A stretch of 64,000 bases of DNA from Roseobacter sp. GAI101 (GCF_000156335.1 NZ_DS999213.1:3088929-3152928); one strand, 5' to 3'. Shown: positions 1 to 9,037, counted from the stretch's first letter. The notes: generated by a model not told the origin, from the sequence alone. Made by a program: numbers and translations.

Positions 1-45
1 GGGGATGATCTGCTAAAGCGCCTGGACGCGGGTGAGGTTATTTAG
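1..45 (+). CDS. Possible 3' end of an upstream plus-strand gene
   Basis: The first 45 bases can be read as a short C-terminal tail, DDLLKRLDAGEVI, ending in TAG at 43-45. The codons look natural for this genome, and such a gene would converge on the minus-strand gene ending at 132. Too little is present to name the protein, and the reading may be chance. Confidence 0.3.
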   Translation, partial: GDDLLKRLDAGEVI

Positions 46-86
46 GCCGATATTGCGTTCCGGAAGAGGTTTTTTGCGCTCCGCGC

Positions 87-112
87 GGGGGATATTTAAG
101 AGCCAGAGAAGG
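87..112. repeat. Dispersed intergenic repeat, copy A
   Basis: The sequence GGATATTT-AA-GAGCCAGAGAAG lies between two converging genes. It matches the copy at 25439-25460 at 20 of 22 positions, although the two are 25 kb apart and in unrelated contexts. It is preceded by a GC-rich stretch (gcgctccgcgcgggg). Confidence 0.55.
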
Positions 113-131
113 GGAAGACCCGTCGTGCGAA

Positions 132-482
132 CTAGCCTGCGTCGTGGACCGCGCGGCTGTCTTCGGGGGCCTCGTCGCGGTCGAACATCCCGTAGTCGCG
201 GATCACGTGGGCGATGCGCAGGTGGTAGTCTTGGAAAATAGTGTCGCGGCCCGCTTTTTGTGCGCCGCGGTGGGCTGTGAGTGCACGCCATTCATCAAGC
301 GCAGCTTCGTCGCGGAAGAAGGATATCGACAGCAGCTTGTCCGGGTTGGTCAGCGACTGGAAGCGTTCGACCGAGATGAAGCCGTCGATCCGGTCCACCA
401 AGGGGCGCATCCTGGCGGCCATATCAAGGTAGTCGGCGCGTTTGTCGGGGTGGGGTGAAACCTCGAAGATAACGGCGATCAT
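132..482 (-). CDS. Antibiotic biosynthesis monooxygenase (ABM) domain protein
   Basis: This 116-residue protein begins MIAVIFEVSPHPDKRADYLD and has the single-domain dimeric alpha-beta barrel (ABM-like) pattern: a short beta strand at the start, a helix rich in Asp, Ala and Arg, then GFISVERFQS and a Trp-containing helix (LDEWRALTAHRGAQ). ABM family members include quinol-type monooxygenases and heme-degrading enzymes, but no substrate can be read here. The start was chosen because its ATG overlaps the stop of the upstream MORN gene as ATGA at 479-482, implying translational coupling in one operon. The C-terminal tail after about residue 95 is acidic and probably disordered. Confidence 0.8.
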   Translation of the reverse strand: MIAVIFEVSPHPDKRADYLDMAARMRPLVDRIDGFISVERFQSLTNPDKLLSISFFRDEAALDEWRALTAHRGAQKAGRDTIFQDYHLRIAHVIRDYGMFDRDEAPEDSRAVHDAG

Positions 483-1870
483 TCGGACAGCGCGCCGTTG
501 ACCCAGTTGCCGGTCGCTTCTTCGCCGGTGCCGTAGCGCATTGTACCGGTGCCCTGGCGTTTGCCGTCCTTGAACATACCCTCGTAGACATCGCCGTTGG
601 CATAGGTCGCGATGCCCTTGCCCGAGATGACGCCGGCGGCCCATTCACCTTCATAGGTAAACCCGTCGGCCATCGTGATCTTGCCGATGCCGTCACGCTG
701 ACCGTTGGTGAAGTTGCCAGTGTAGATCGTGCCGTCGGGATAGGTCGCGGTGCCCGCGCCGTGGCGCTGTCCGTCTTTCCATCCGCCCTCGTAGCGGTAG
801 CCATCTGCGTAGGTCATCACCCCCTGGCCGTCGTTGCGGGCGTTCTTGAAATCGCCCTCGTAGACGACGCCGTTGGGGTAGGTCGCGGTGCCGCTGCCTT
901 CGATCACACCGACCGACCATGCGCCCTCGTAGGTGGAGCCGTCGGGATAGGTGATCTTGCCCTGGCCATCTGCCAGATCATCGCGGAATGTGCCGACATA
1001 GACGGACCCGTCAGGATAGGTCACCTGACCTTCGCCTTCGATCTGGCCCGCCACCCAGGACCCTGTGTAGACATAGCCGTCGGTCCCGGTGAAGGTGCCC
1101 TGACCATCGCGCCGGTCGTCTTTGAACTGGCCCTCGTAGGTGTCGCCATTGGCGTAAGTGACTTTGCCCGTGCCCTGGCGTTGACCGGAAACCAGTTCTC
1201 CCTCGTAGACGTCGCCGTTAGGTTGGGTCAGTTTGCCGGTGCCGTCGATCTGGCCGTCCTTCCAGGTGCCCACATAGGTCAGCCCGTCCGGCATCGTCAG
1301 CGTGCCTGTGCCGCTGCGCTTGCCAGCCTCGATATCGCCATCATAAACCGCGCCATCCGGATAGGTGATTTTCCCGACGCCCTGTTTGACGCCATCGACC
1401 CAGTCACCCTGATATTCATACCCACCCGGTGACTGCATCACGCCCTTGCCGTGGTGCTTGGCGTTGCGGAATGCGCCCTCGTAGCGCACACCATTGGCGT
1501 AAAGCGCGATGCCCTGGCCCATGATGGCACCCGCTTGCCATTCGCCCTCGTAGGTGCCGCCGTCGGCAAAGGTGATCAGGCCAAAGCCATCTGGCTTGCC
1601 CTTGGAAAAGCTGCCCTCGTAGACCGAGCCATTGGGGAAGCGCGCTACGCCCTGGCCCTTGATCTCTCCGTCGACCCATTCACCGGTGTATTCATAGCCG
1701 TTGGGCAGGGTGTATGTGCCTGTCCCGTGCTGAACGCCGCCGCGAAAGGTGCCCTCGTAAATGCCGCCATCGTCATATTGCTTGCTCAGGACATCTGCGT
1801 CTTGCGCCACAGCCGAAAAGGGCAGCAGGCTAAGGCAGAAGATCAAGGGGCCAAGGGGCATTCGGGACAT
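479..1870 (-). CDS. Exported MORN-repeat protein
   Basis: This 463-residue protein starts with a hydrophobic signal peptide (about residues 1-22, ending FSAVAQ) and is then almost entirely MORN repeats. I count 18 full units of 23 residues plus a degenerate 19th, each of the form xYEGxF/Wx(n)GxGxxTYPDG. The residue at position 7 alternates Phe and Trp between neighbouring units, with one break of phase near units 8-10, so the array probably grew by doubling a two-motif unit. MORN arrays form elongated beta meanders involved in lipid or protein contact. A periplasmic or outer-membrane scaffold role is inference. It is the first gene of a pair with the ABM protein, which it overlaps by 4 bases. 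Confidence 0.9.
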   Translation of the reverse strand: MSRMPLGPLIFCLSLLPFSAVAQDADVLSKQYDDGGIYEGTFRGGVQHGTGTYTLPNGYEYTGEWVDGEIKGQGVARFPNGSVYEGSFSKGKPDGFGLITFADGGTYEGEWQAGAIMGQGIALYANGVRYEGAFRNAKHHGKGVMQSPGGYEYQGDWVDGVKQGVGKITYPDGAVYDGDIEAGKRSGTGTLTMPDGLTYVGTWKDGQIDGTGKLTQPNGDVYEGELVSGQRQGTGKVTYANGDTYEGQFKDDRRDGQGTFTGTDGYVYTGSWVAGQIEGEGQVTYPDGSVYVGTFRDDLADGQGKITYPDGSTYEGAWSVGVIEGSGTATYPNGVVYEGDFKNARNDGQGVMTYADGYRYEGGWKDGQRHGAGTATYPDGTIYTGNFTNGQRDGIGKITMADGFTYEGEWAAGVISGKGIATYANGDVYEGMFKDGKRQGTGTMRYGTGEEATGNWVNGALSE

Positions 1871-2043
1871 GTCACTGCTTTCAAACGGGGGTGGCCAATC
1901 GTTGGCTGGCGCATTTGTTAACCATCAGACTAAGCAATGGGCCCCAGCGGGGCAATCGTCTTTTGCGCGCCCAAGCGGTGCTTGGCCTTTCCCTTGCCGC
2001 GTGATCTGCTACATCGTGGCGCAAGTTATCGAAGGATTGCCAT

Positions 2044-3702
2044 ATGACGTCGCGTTTTCGCATCACGCTGGGCCAGTTGAACCCGACCGTCGGGGACTTG
2101 GCCGGAAATGCCGACCTTGCCCGCGATGCCTGGGCAAAAGGCAAGGCGGCTGGCGCTGATCTGGTTGCACTGCCCGAGATGTTCATCACCGGCTACAACG
2201 CCCAAGACCTTGTGATGAAGCGCGCGTTTCAACTGGATGTGATGACGCACATCAACGCGCTGGCGGCGGACTGCGCCGATGGGCCTGCGCTGGCAATCGG
2301 TGCGCCCTGGGTCGAGGGGGCTGAACTGTATAACGCCTATCTGATCCTCAAGGGCGGGAAGGTGGCAAGCCGCGCCTTCAAGCATAACCTGCCGAATGAA
2401 ACGGTGTTCGACGAAGTGCGCGTCTTTGACAGCGCACCTTTGGCGGGGCCCTATTCTGTGGGCGACACCCGCATCGGCAGCCCGATCTGCGAAGACGCCT
2501 GGCACCCCGATGTAGCGGAAACTCTGGCGGAAACCGGGGCTGAATTCCTGCTGGTTCCAAACGGGTCGCCCTATTATCGCGGCAAGTTCGAGACGCGGCT
2601 GAACAACATGGTCGCCCGCGTGGTCGAGACGGAATTGCCGCTGATCTATCTGAACATGGTTGGCGGTCAGGACGATCAGGTGTTCGACGGGGCCAGCTTT
2701 GGCTTGAACCCCGGCGGCAAGCTGGCGTTCCAGATGCCGACTTTCGACGCTGAAATCGCCCATGTCGATCTTGAGCAGGGGTCGGAAGGCTGGCGCATCG
2801 TTGACGGTCCGAAGGCGCATTTGCCATCCGAATACGAGCAGGATTACCGCGTGATGGTGCAGGGCCTGCGCGACTACATGCGCAAGACGGGTTTCAAGAA
2901 AGTATTGCTGGGACTGTCGGGCGGGATCGATTCGGCGATTGTTGCCGCGATTGCAGTCGATGCGCTGGGCGCGGATAAGGTACGCTGCGTGATGCTGCCC
3001 TCCGAGTATACCTCGCAGGCATCGCTGGATGATGCCGAAGCTGTCGCCAAGGCGCTGGGCTGCCGCTATGACTATGTGCCGATCAAACAGGGGCGCGCGG
3101 CGATCACCGAAACCCTTGCCCCGCTGTTCGAGGGGATGAAGCCCGACCTGACCGAGGAAAACATCCAGTCGCGTTTGCGCGGCCTCTTGCTGATGGCGAT
3201 GAGCAACAAGTTCGGTGAAATGCTGCTGACCACCGGCAATAAGTCCGAGGTCGCAGTGGGCTATGCCACGATTTATGGCGACATGGCGGGCGGGTATAAC
3301 CCGATCAAGGACCTGTACAAAACCCGCGTTTTCGAGACCTGCCGCTGGCGCAACGAAAATCACCGCGACTGGATGATGGGGCCTGCGGGCAAAGTCATCA
3401 CGCCGCGCATCATCGACAAACCGCCCTCGGCGGAACTGCGCGAAGATCAGAAAGACAGCGACAGCCTGCCTGATTACCCCGATCTGGACGCGATGCTGGA
3501 CATTCTGGTGGATCAGGACGGATCAATCGCCGATTGCGTCGCGGCAGGCTTTGATCGCGACGTGGCCAAGAAGGTCGAACACCTGATCTACATCAGCGAA
3601 TACAAACGGTTCCAGTCCGCCCCAGGCCCGCGCCTGACCAAGGGAGCCTTCTGGCTGGACCGTCGCTATCCGATCGTGAACCGCTGGCGCGACCCCAGCT
3701 GA
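2044..3702 (+). CDS. nadE: Glutamine-dependent NAD+ synthetase
   Basis: The enzyme (552 residues) performs the last step of NAD synthesis, amidating deamido-NAD with ammonia from glutamine. The N-terminal nitrilase-type glutaminase domain shows the catalytic triad Glu45 (ALPEMF), Lys113 (AFKHNLP) and Cys149 (PICEDAW). The C-terminal synthetase domain has the ATP-pyrophosphatase loop SGGIDS at 292-297. Length matches the two-domain bacterial form. It is divergent from the MORN gene across a 173-base gap that must hold both promoters. nadD at 33.9 kb belongs to the same pathway. Confidence 0.96.
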   Translation: MTSRFRITLGQLNPTVGDLAGNADLARDAWAKGKAAGADLVALPEMFITGYNAQDLVMKRAFQLDVMTHINALAADCADGPALAIGAPWVEGAELYNAYLILKGGKVASRAFKHNLPNETVFDEVRVFDSAPLAGPYSVGDTRIGSPICEDAWHPDVAETLAETGAEFLLVPNGSPYYRGKFETRLNNMVARVVETELPLIYLNMVGGQDDQVFDGASFGLNPGGKLAFQMPTFDAEIAHVDLEQGSEGWRIVDGPKAHLPSEYEQDYRVMVQGLRDYMRKTGFKKVLLGLSGGIDSAIVAAIAVDALGADKVRCVMLPSEYTSQASLDDAEAVAKALGCRYDYVPIKQGRAAITETLAPLFEGMKPDLTEENIQSRLRGLLLMAMSNKFGEMLLTTGNKSEVAVGYATIYGDMAGGYNPIKDLYKTRVFETCRWRNENHRDWMMGPAGKVITPRIIDKPPSAELREDQKDSDSLPDYPDLDAMLDILVDQDGSIADCVAAGFDRDVAKKVEHLIYISEYKRFQSAPGPRLTKGAFWLDRRYPIVNRWRDPS

Positions 3703-3768
3703 ACGCCGCCTCATTTTCTGGACAATCTGGCCGCGCTGTGACAAGCCAGCGGCCAACAGGAGAACCCA

Positions 3769-5094
3769 ATGACCATCACCCGCTTCGCCCCGTCCCCCAC
3801 CGGATATATCCACGTCGGCAACCTGCGCACGGCGCTGATGAACTATCTGATCGCCCGCAAGAATGGCGGTACATTTATCCTGCGTATCGACGATACGGAC
3901 CCGATCCGCAGCAAGGAAGAATACGTCGAGGGGCTGAAAGAAGACCTGACATGGCTGGGCCTGAAGTGGGACCGGGTGGAGCGCCAGTCCGAACGGTTGG
4001 ACAAATACCGCGCCGCGGCAGACAAGCTGCGCGAAATGGGCCGGTTCTATGAAGCGTGGGAAACGCCGACGGAACTGGACCTGAAGCGCAAGAAGCAGCT
4101 GAACATGGGCAAGCCGCCGGTCTACGACCGCGCCGCGTTGAACCTGACCGAAGCGGAAAAGACCAAACTGCGCGAGGAGCGCGGCCCCGGTGTATGGCGC
4201 TTCAAGCTGGATCAGGAGCGCATCGAATGGAAAGACGGCATTCTGGGCGATATCTCGATCGATGCGGCGTCGGTTTCCGACCCTGTGCTGATCCGCGCAG
4301 ATGGTCAGATCTTGTACACGTTGGCGTCGGTCGTCGATGATACCGAAATGGGCGTGACCAACGTGGTGCGCGGATCGGACCACGTGACCAACACGGCGAC
4401 GCAAATCCAGATCATGAAGGCGCTTGGCGGCACTGTTCCCGAATTTGCGCACCATTCCCTGCTGACCGGCCCGCAAGGCGAAGCGCTGTCCAAACGCCTT
4501 GGTGTGCTGGCGCTGCGTGATCTGCGTGCCCGTGGCGTGCAGCCTTTCGCGCTGCTGAGCGTGCTGTCGCGGATCGGGTCGTCTGATCCGGTCGAACTGC
4601 GGACCACCATGGAAGATCTGGTCGAAGGGTTCGACATCGGACACTTCAGTTCCGCCCCGACAAAGTTCGACGTCGAGGACCTGTTCCCGATGACTGCCCG
4701 CTATTTGCAGACCTTGCCGCTTGAGGCCGTCGCGGATGACATCGCCGCCCTTGGTGTGCCCGAGGACAAGGCGGCGCTGTTCTGGCAGGTGACCCATGAA
4801 AACATCACCACGCTGCAAGACCTGAAAGGCTGGTGGGACATGTTCAGCCAAGGGGCCGAGCCGGTGATCGCGGACGAGGATCGCGACTTTATCGCCGAAG
4901 CGATGGCGCTGCTGCCTGAGGGTGAATTTGATGAAACCACATGGGGCACGTGGACTGCAGCGGTGAAGGAAAAGACCGGCCGTAAGGGCAAGGGGCTTTT
5001 CATGCCACTGCGTCTGGCGCTGACCGGACAGGCGCGCGGACCCGAGATGGCCGCCGTGATGCCACTTTTGCAGGTCGTGAAGGCGCGCGGATGA
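3769..5094 (+). CDS. gltX: Glutamyl-tRNA synthetase
   Basis: This class I aminoacyl-tRNA synthetase (441 residues) charges tRNA with glutamate. The HIGH-type signature appears as PSPTGYIHVGN at about residues 8-18 and the KMSKS-type loop as ALSKRLG at 239-245. Length is slightly short of the usual 465-490. Alphaproteobacteria often carry two gltX copies, one possibly acting on tRNA-Gln for amidation by GatCAB; which copy this is cannot be decided from one gene. AGGAG about 8 bases upstream supports the start, and an inverted repeat TGGCCGC/GCGGCCA (3728-3755) lies just before it. Confidence 0.95.
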   Translation: MTITRFAPSPTGYIHVGNLRTALMNYLIARKNGGTFILRIDDTDPIRSKEEYVEGLKEDLTWLGLKWDRVERQSERLDKYRAAADKLREMGRFYEAWETPTELDLKRKKQLNMGKPPVYDRAALNLTEAEKTKLREERGPGVWRFKLDQERIEWKDGILGDISIDAASVSDPVLIRADGQILYTLASVVDDTEMGVTNVVRGSDHVTNTATQIQIMKALGGTVPEFAHHSLLTGPQGEALSKRLGVLALRDLRARGVQPFALLSVLSRIGSSDPVELRTTMEDLVEGFDIGHFSSAPTKFDVEDLFPMTARYLQTLPLEAVADDIAALGVPEDKAALFWQVTHENITTLQDLKGWWDMFSQGAEPVIADEDRDFIAEAMALLPEGEFDETTWGTWTAAVKEKTGRKGKGLFMPLRLALTGQARGPEMAAVMPLLQVVKARG

Positions 5095-5134
5095 TCGAGC
5101 GGGGGCACCGGGACGCAAGTTCGGGAGCCTTCGG

Positions 5135-5160
5135 CGAGAGTTTATCTGGCAAAATGAAGC
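5135..5160. repeat. Dispersed intergenic repeat, divergent copy B
   Basis: GAGAGTTTATCTGGCAAAATGAAG follows the gltX stop after a small TTCG-containing stretch. It has the same layout as copies at 87, 9034, 23008 and 25439 (purine-rich GGA/GAG, T-run, then CCA/GGC and GAAG) but is only loosely similar, so its membership is uncertain. Confidence 0.3.
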
Positions 5161-5190
5161 CGGAGGAAGACAACAAAAGGCGCGTTCATC

Positions 5191-6588
5191 ATGGCTGATG
5201 GGCGCGCCAAATTTTTGTCGGGCAACCTGTTCGGTCATGTGGCGACGATGTCGTTGTTGGCGTCCGTGGGGCTGGTTGCGGTTTTTCTGGTCGATTTCGT
5301 CGACATGATTTTCATATCCATGCTGGGCAAGGCGGAACTGGCTGCAGCCGTGGGCTATGCCGGCGCGATTTTGTTTTTCACAACGTCTTTCGGGATCGGC
5401 TTGGGGATCGCGGCGGGGGCCTTGGTCGCGCGGGCCTTGGGGCAGGGTGACATGACGTTGGCGCGCGAGCGGACGACCCATGCGCTGTGTTACGGCGCGA
5501 TCTTCGGGATCGTGTTTGCGGTGTTGGTGTTTCTGGCGCTTGATCCGCTGGTGCATCTGGTCGGCGCGCAGGGCGAGACGGCAGCGTTGGCGGTGCATTT
5601 TTTGCAAATCGTCGTGCCGTCGGTGCCTTTTCTGATGCTGGGGATGATGGGCAGTGCGATCCTGCGCGCCCACGGAGACGCGCGCCGTGCGATGATGGCG
5701 ACCATTGCGGGCGGGATCGTGAATGCGATCCTTGATCCGATCCTGATCTTTGGCCTTGATCTTGATCTGACCGGGGCCGCTTTGGCGTCCTTTGTGGCGC
5801 GGGTGGTGATTGCCTATACCGCGCTTATGCCCATCGTGCGTCATTATGGCGGGATTGCGCGGCCCAAGCTGGGCGGCATGTGGCGCGATCTTTTCCCAGT
5901 GCTTGCAATTGCGGTGCCCGCGATCCTGACACAGGTCGCGACCCCCGTGGGCCAGGCCTATGTCACGCGCGCCATGGCGGCTTATGGCGAGGATGCCGTT
6001 GCGGGAATGGCGATTGTCAGCCGCATGATGCCGGTGGCCTTTGCGGTGATCTTTGCGTTGTCGGGGGCCGTGGGGCCGATCATCGGGCAGAATTTTGGGG
6101 CCGGTGATTTGGGGCGCGTGAAGCGGACGTATAACGCGGGCATACTGTTTGCCGCGCTGGTGATCGTGTCGATCTCGGCGCTTTTGTTTCTGACGCGCGG
6201 ACCATTGGCGGCCCTGTTCGACGCGAGCGGTATCTCTTTGACGCTGATCTTTTTGTTCTGCGGTCCGCTGTCACTGGCGTTTTTCTTTAACGGGGTGCTT
6301 TTCGTGTCGAACGCGGCGTTCAACAACATGGGCCATCCGTATTATTCCACCGTCACCAACTGGGGCCGAAACACCGTCGGGATGATCCCGCTGGTGTGGC
6401 TGGGCAGTCTTTTGTTCGGCGCGCCGGGGGTGCTGGTGGGTCAAGCGGCAGCGGGGGTGCTGTTTGGCGCGCTTGCCTGGGTGCTGGCCCACCGCATGAT
6501 CGCGCAAGGCGGGCGGCCAAAGGGGACTGGGCCTGATATCTTTGGCCGCGAGGGCCGGTTGATGGCGCTACTGCACCTGCGCCGCTAG
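5191..6588 (+). CDS. MATE family efflux transporter
   Basis: This is a 465-residue inner-membrane protein with about twelve hydrophobic segments and the two-lobed MatE pattern (GNLFGHVATMSLLASVG near the N-terminus; FVDMIFISMLGKAELAA in the first lobe; VGPIIGQNFGAGDLGRVK beginning the loop of the second). MATE proteins export cationic drugs or metabolites using a sodium or proton gradient; the substrate cannot be inferred. Its last 21 bases overlap the convergent gamma-glutamylcyclotransferase gene. Confidence 0.92.
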   Translation: MADGRAKFLSGNLFGHVATMSLLASVGLVAVFLVDFVDMIFISMLGKAELAAAVGYAGAILFFTTSFGIGLGIAAGALVARALGQGDMTLARERTTHALCYGAIFGIVFAVLVFLALDPLVHLVGAQGETAALAVHFLQIVVPSVPFLMLGMMGSAILRAHGDARRAMMATIAGGIVNAILDPILIFGLDLDLTGAALASFVARVVIAYTALMPIVRHYGGIARPKLGGMWRDLFPVLAIAVPAILTQVATPVGQAYVTRAMAAYGEDAVAGMAIVSRMMPVAFAVIFALSGAVGPIIGQNFGAGDLGRVKRTYNAGILFAALVIVSISALLFLTRGPLAALFDASGISLTLIFLFCGPLSLAFFFNGVLFVSNAAFNNMGHPYYSTVTNWGRNTVGMIPLVWLGSLLFGAPGVLVGQAAAGVLFGALAWVLAHRMIAQGGRPKGTGPDIFGREGRLMALLHLRR

Positions 6589-7122
6589 CCGGTCGAGGTT
6601 GTCGTCGACCAGCGCTTTTTCCTGTGGGGTCAAGGTCTGGTGCCTTGGGTAGGCGGGGGCCGCGCGGTCGTTCAGCACCGGCGTGTCCCAGCCATGCGTG
6701 GTGTCGAAAAACCGCGTGACGCCTTCGGTCCCGTATTCGCGCAGAAACCCCTGAACCACCACATCAAGATAGCTGAGAAGGATGGCGTGATCTCCGCCCG
6801 GTTGGCGGTGTCGGGGCGCAATGGAATAATGCGCCATATCGGGGGCGGGCAGGACGTCATGCGCCACGGCACCGCCTGAGCTGATCCGGTCATATCCGAA
6901 TTCCCGCGCATCAAGGGCGTCCCAGTCGGCACCGGGCACGGCAGCGATCAGACCTTCGACGGTCGTCTGCGGGTCGGGTTCCACGCTCAGGAAAACCACG
7001 TCACGCCGGGCTGTCCGCACCCAGACCCGCCGCCAGCCCTGTAGCTGGGCCCTGCGTGCATTGGGATAGGTATGGGTGTTGCGGTTCACGAGGCTGCCAT
7101 AGCCGAAAAAATAAGGTGTCAT
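6568..7122 (-). CDS. Gamma-glutamylcyclotransferase family protein
   Basis: The protein (184 residues) begins MTPYFFGYGSLVNRNTHTYP, the YGSL nucleotide-like binding signature of the GGCT/ChaC superfamily, which cyclises gamma-glutamyl groups to 5-oxoproline. The middle shows EFGYDRI followed by a long alpha-beta region. A longer reading upstream is possible but has no family similarity, so the ATG at 7122 just before the FGYGSL core was chosen. The 3' end overlaps the MATE gene on the other strand by 21 bases. The exact substrate (glutathione or another gamma-glutamylamine) is unknown. Confidence 0.85.
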   Translation of the reverse strand: MTPYFFGYGSLVNRNTHTYPNARRAQLQGWRRVWVRTARRDVVFLSVEPDPQTTVEGLIAAVPGADWDALDAREFGYDRISSGGAVAHDVLPAPDMAHYSIAPRHRQPGGDHAILLSYLDVVVQGFLREYGTEGVTRFFDTTHGWDTPVLNDRAAPAYPRHQTLTPQEKALVDDNLDRLAAQVQ

Positions 7123-7267
7123 GGCAGTCTTTTTCGCCGATGATGCCTGCGATGTCCATCGGGCAGCGCGGACTGCCCAAACTGTCGGCATTCTGAAAAA
7201 CAAATGACCGTATCTGCGCGACGATACTTGACGCTGCGCCATCATCCGGCATAGCAATAGCCACCGT

Positions 7268-7420
7268 AACGGGAGAACTGGGACCACCCAGTGCCGAAGG
7301 AGCAACCGCCCCGGAAACTCTCAGGCAAATGGACCGTTGCGGGACCGAAACACTCTGGAGAGTGGTGCCACATGCACCCGCCGAAGGGATAACGATCTCA
7401 GGCGAAAGGACAGAGGGGGC
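7268..7420 (+). promoter_or_regulatory. Tandem glycine riboswitch upstream of gcvT
   Basis: Two consecutive aptamers show the family core elements. The first has GCCGAAGGAGCAA (7303-7315) and CTCTCAGGCAAATGGACCG. The linker contains ACTCTGGAGAG. The second has CGCCGAAGGGATAACGATC followed by CTCAGGCGAAAGGACAGAGGGGG near 7420. The spacing is that of the classic cooperative two-aptamer glycine switch, which usually turns on gcv expression when glycine is high. About 82 bases separate it from the gcvT start. A spurious longer gcvT reading frame runs through it. Confidence 0.95.
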
Positions 7421-7502
7421 ATTTTGTTGGTCGCATTCCTGCGGCCTGCTGAATGCCAGTTTGGTCCAAGGCCTTCTGGATATGAAAAGAGAGCCTGCGA
7501 CC

Positions 7503-8627
7503 ATGAGTGATTTGCACCAAACCCCGCTATACGATCTGCATCTGGAACTGGGCGGCAAGATGGTGCCCTTTGCCGGGTATTCGATGCCCGTGCAGTATCC
7601 GATGGGGGTGATGAAGGAACACCTGCACACCCGTGCCCATGCCGGTCTGTTCGATGTCAGCCACATGGGGCAGGTCATGCTGACCGGCGCATCCTGGGAT
7701 GCGGTCGCGACGGCGTTCGAGACGCTTGTGCCGATGGATGTGCTGGGGCTGGGCGACGGGCGGCAGCGCTATGGGTTGTTCACCAACGATGCAGGCGGGA
7801 TCGAGGATGACCTGATGTTCGCGCGGCGCGGTGACGCCCTGTTCGTGGTTGTGAATGCGGCGTGCAAAGGCGCGGACATCGCGCGGATGAAATCAGCGCT
7901 TGAACCCGATGTCACGGTTACGCCGATCACCGATCGCGCCTTGATCGCGTTGCAAGGGCCAGCGGCCGAGGCGGCATTGGCCGCCCTTGATCCGGCAGCG
8001 GCAGACATGCGGTTCATGGATTTCCGCACATTGAACCTGGACGGGATCGAGGCATGGGTATCACGGTCCGGCTATACCGGCGAAGACGGCTTCGAGATCT
8101 CGGTGCCCGATGCGGATGCGGAAGCACTGGCGCGCCGCTTGCTCGCGATTGACGGGGTCGAGCCGATCGGCCTTGGCGCACGGGATTCCCTGCGCCTGGA
8201 GGCCGGGCTGTGTCTGTACGGCAATGACATCGACGCGCAGACCAACCCTGTCGAGGCAAGTCTGACCTGGGCGATCCAGAAGGTGCGCCGCGCCGGTGGC
8301 GACCGCGCAGGCGGCTATCCGGGGTCGGAGGTCGTGCAGGCCGCATTCGAGAATGGCGTGACGCAAAAGCGTGTCGGGCTGGCACCGCAGGGCCGCGCGC
8401 CGATGCGCGAGGGCACGCAGCTTTATGATGCCGAAGAGGGTGGGCGGCTTGTCGGGGCGGTGACCTCGGGCAGCTTTGGGCCGACTGTCGGCGGGCCTGT
8501 TGCCATGGGCTATGTCAGTGATGAATATGCCGGGGTGGATACCGCGCTGTGGGGCGATGTGCGCGGCAAGAGATTGCCCGTACATGTGGCCAAGCTGCCC
8601 TTTGTGGCGGCGAATTTCAAACGATAA
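7503..8627 (+). CDS. gcvT: Glycine cleavage system T protein (aminomethyltransferase)
   Basis: GcvT (374 residues) transfers the aminomethyl group from lipoyl-GcvH to tetrahydrofolate, releasing ammonia and 5,10-methylene-THF. The sequence has the family start (TPLYDLHLELGGKMVPFAGY), MPVQYPMGVMKEH, the folate-site region LFDVSHMGQ, and SGYTGEDGFEISVP in the middle. A GAGAG Shine-Dalgarno lies about 10 bases before the ATG at 7503. An earlier in-frame start exists, but it lies inside the riboswitch. It is followed by gcvH after 18 bases, so gcvT-gcvH-gcvP form one operon under the glycine switch. Confidence 0.96.
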   Translation: MSDLHQTPLYDLHLELGGKMVPFAGYSMPVQYPMGVMKEHLHTRAHAGLFDVSHMGQVMLTGASWDAVATAFETLVPMDVLGLGDGRQRYGLFTNDAGGIEDDLMFARRGDALFVVVNAACKGADIARMKSALEPDVTVTPITDRALIALQGPAAEAALAALDPAAADMRFMDFRTLNLDGIEAWVSRSGYTGEDGFEISVPDADAEALARRLLAIDGVEPIGLGARDSLRLEAGLCLYGNDIDAQTNPVEASLTWAIQKVRRAGGDRAGGYPGSEVVQAAFENGVTQKRVGLAPQGRAPMREGTQLYDAEEGGRLVGAVTSGSFGPTVGGPVAMGYVSDEYAGVDTALWGDVRGKRLPVHVAKLPFVAANFKR

Positions 8628-8645
8628 TCAACGAGGGACGAACCG

Positions 8646-9005
8646 ATGAAATTTACTGAAGAACATGAATGGCTGCGCGTCGAGGGTGATGAAATCACCG
8701 TTGGCATTACCACCCACGCCGCCGAACAGTTGGGCGATGTCGTCTTTGTCGAACTGCCGTCCGAAGGGACGGTCGTGAGCAAGGATGACGAGGTCGTGGT
8801 GATCGAATCCGTCAAGGCAGCGTCCGACATCCTTGCCCCTATCGATGGCGAGATCATCGAGGTGAACAGCGCGCTGACCGATTCCCCCGCCATGGTGAAC
8901 GACGATCCGCAGGGCGAGGCGTGGTTTTTCAAGATGAAGGCATCGGACCCGAGCCAGATGGACGAATTCATGGATGAAGCCGCATATCTCAAGTTCATCG
9001 GGTAA
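8646..9005 (+). CDS. gcvH: Glycine cleavage system H protein
   Basis: This small lipoyl carrier (119 residues) shuttles the aminomethyl intermediate between GcvP, GcvT and the lipoamide dehydrogenase. The lipoylated lysine is Lys57 in the conserved [10 protein letters not shown] motif. The start is supported by GAGGGA about 8 bases upstream. Length is a little under the usual 125-130. It lies between gcvT (18-base gap) and gcvP (65-base gap containing a hairpin). Confidence 0.97.
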   Translation: MKFTEEHEWLRVEGDEITVGITTHAAEQLGDVVFVELPSEGTVVSKDDEVVVIESVKAASDILAPIDGEIIEVNSALTDSPAMVNDDPQGEAWFFKMKASDPSQMDEFMDEAAYLKFIG

Positions 9006-9014
9006 ACCGAACAG

Positions 9015-9037
9015 CCCCGTCGGAGCCTCCGGCGGGG
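9015..9037 (+). terminator. Intercistronic hairpin between gcvH and gcvP
   Basis: CCCCGTCGGA-GCC-TCCGGCGGGG folds into a ten-base-pair stem (one G-U pair) with a three-base loop, followed by ATTTTA. The T-run is weak, so partial attenuation or mRNA stabilisation is more likely than a full terminator, since gcvP follows without an obvious new promoter. Confidence 0.55.

Noticed and set aside
479..1780. CRISPR array or tandem satellite
   Set aside because: The 69-base periodicity comes from protein-coding MORN repeats in one open frame without spacers.
2026..5844. Long minus-strand reading frames opposite nadE, gltX and the MATE gene
   Set aside because: They are antisense shadows of GC-rich coding sequence, rich in Arg, His and Gln, with no motifs.
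7329..7502. N-terminal extension of GcvT
   Set aside because: The frame runs through the glycine riboswitch, has no family similarity, and a good Shine-Dalgarno precedes the ATG at 7503.
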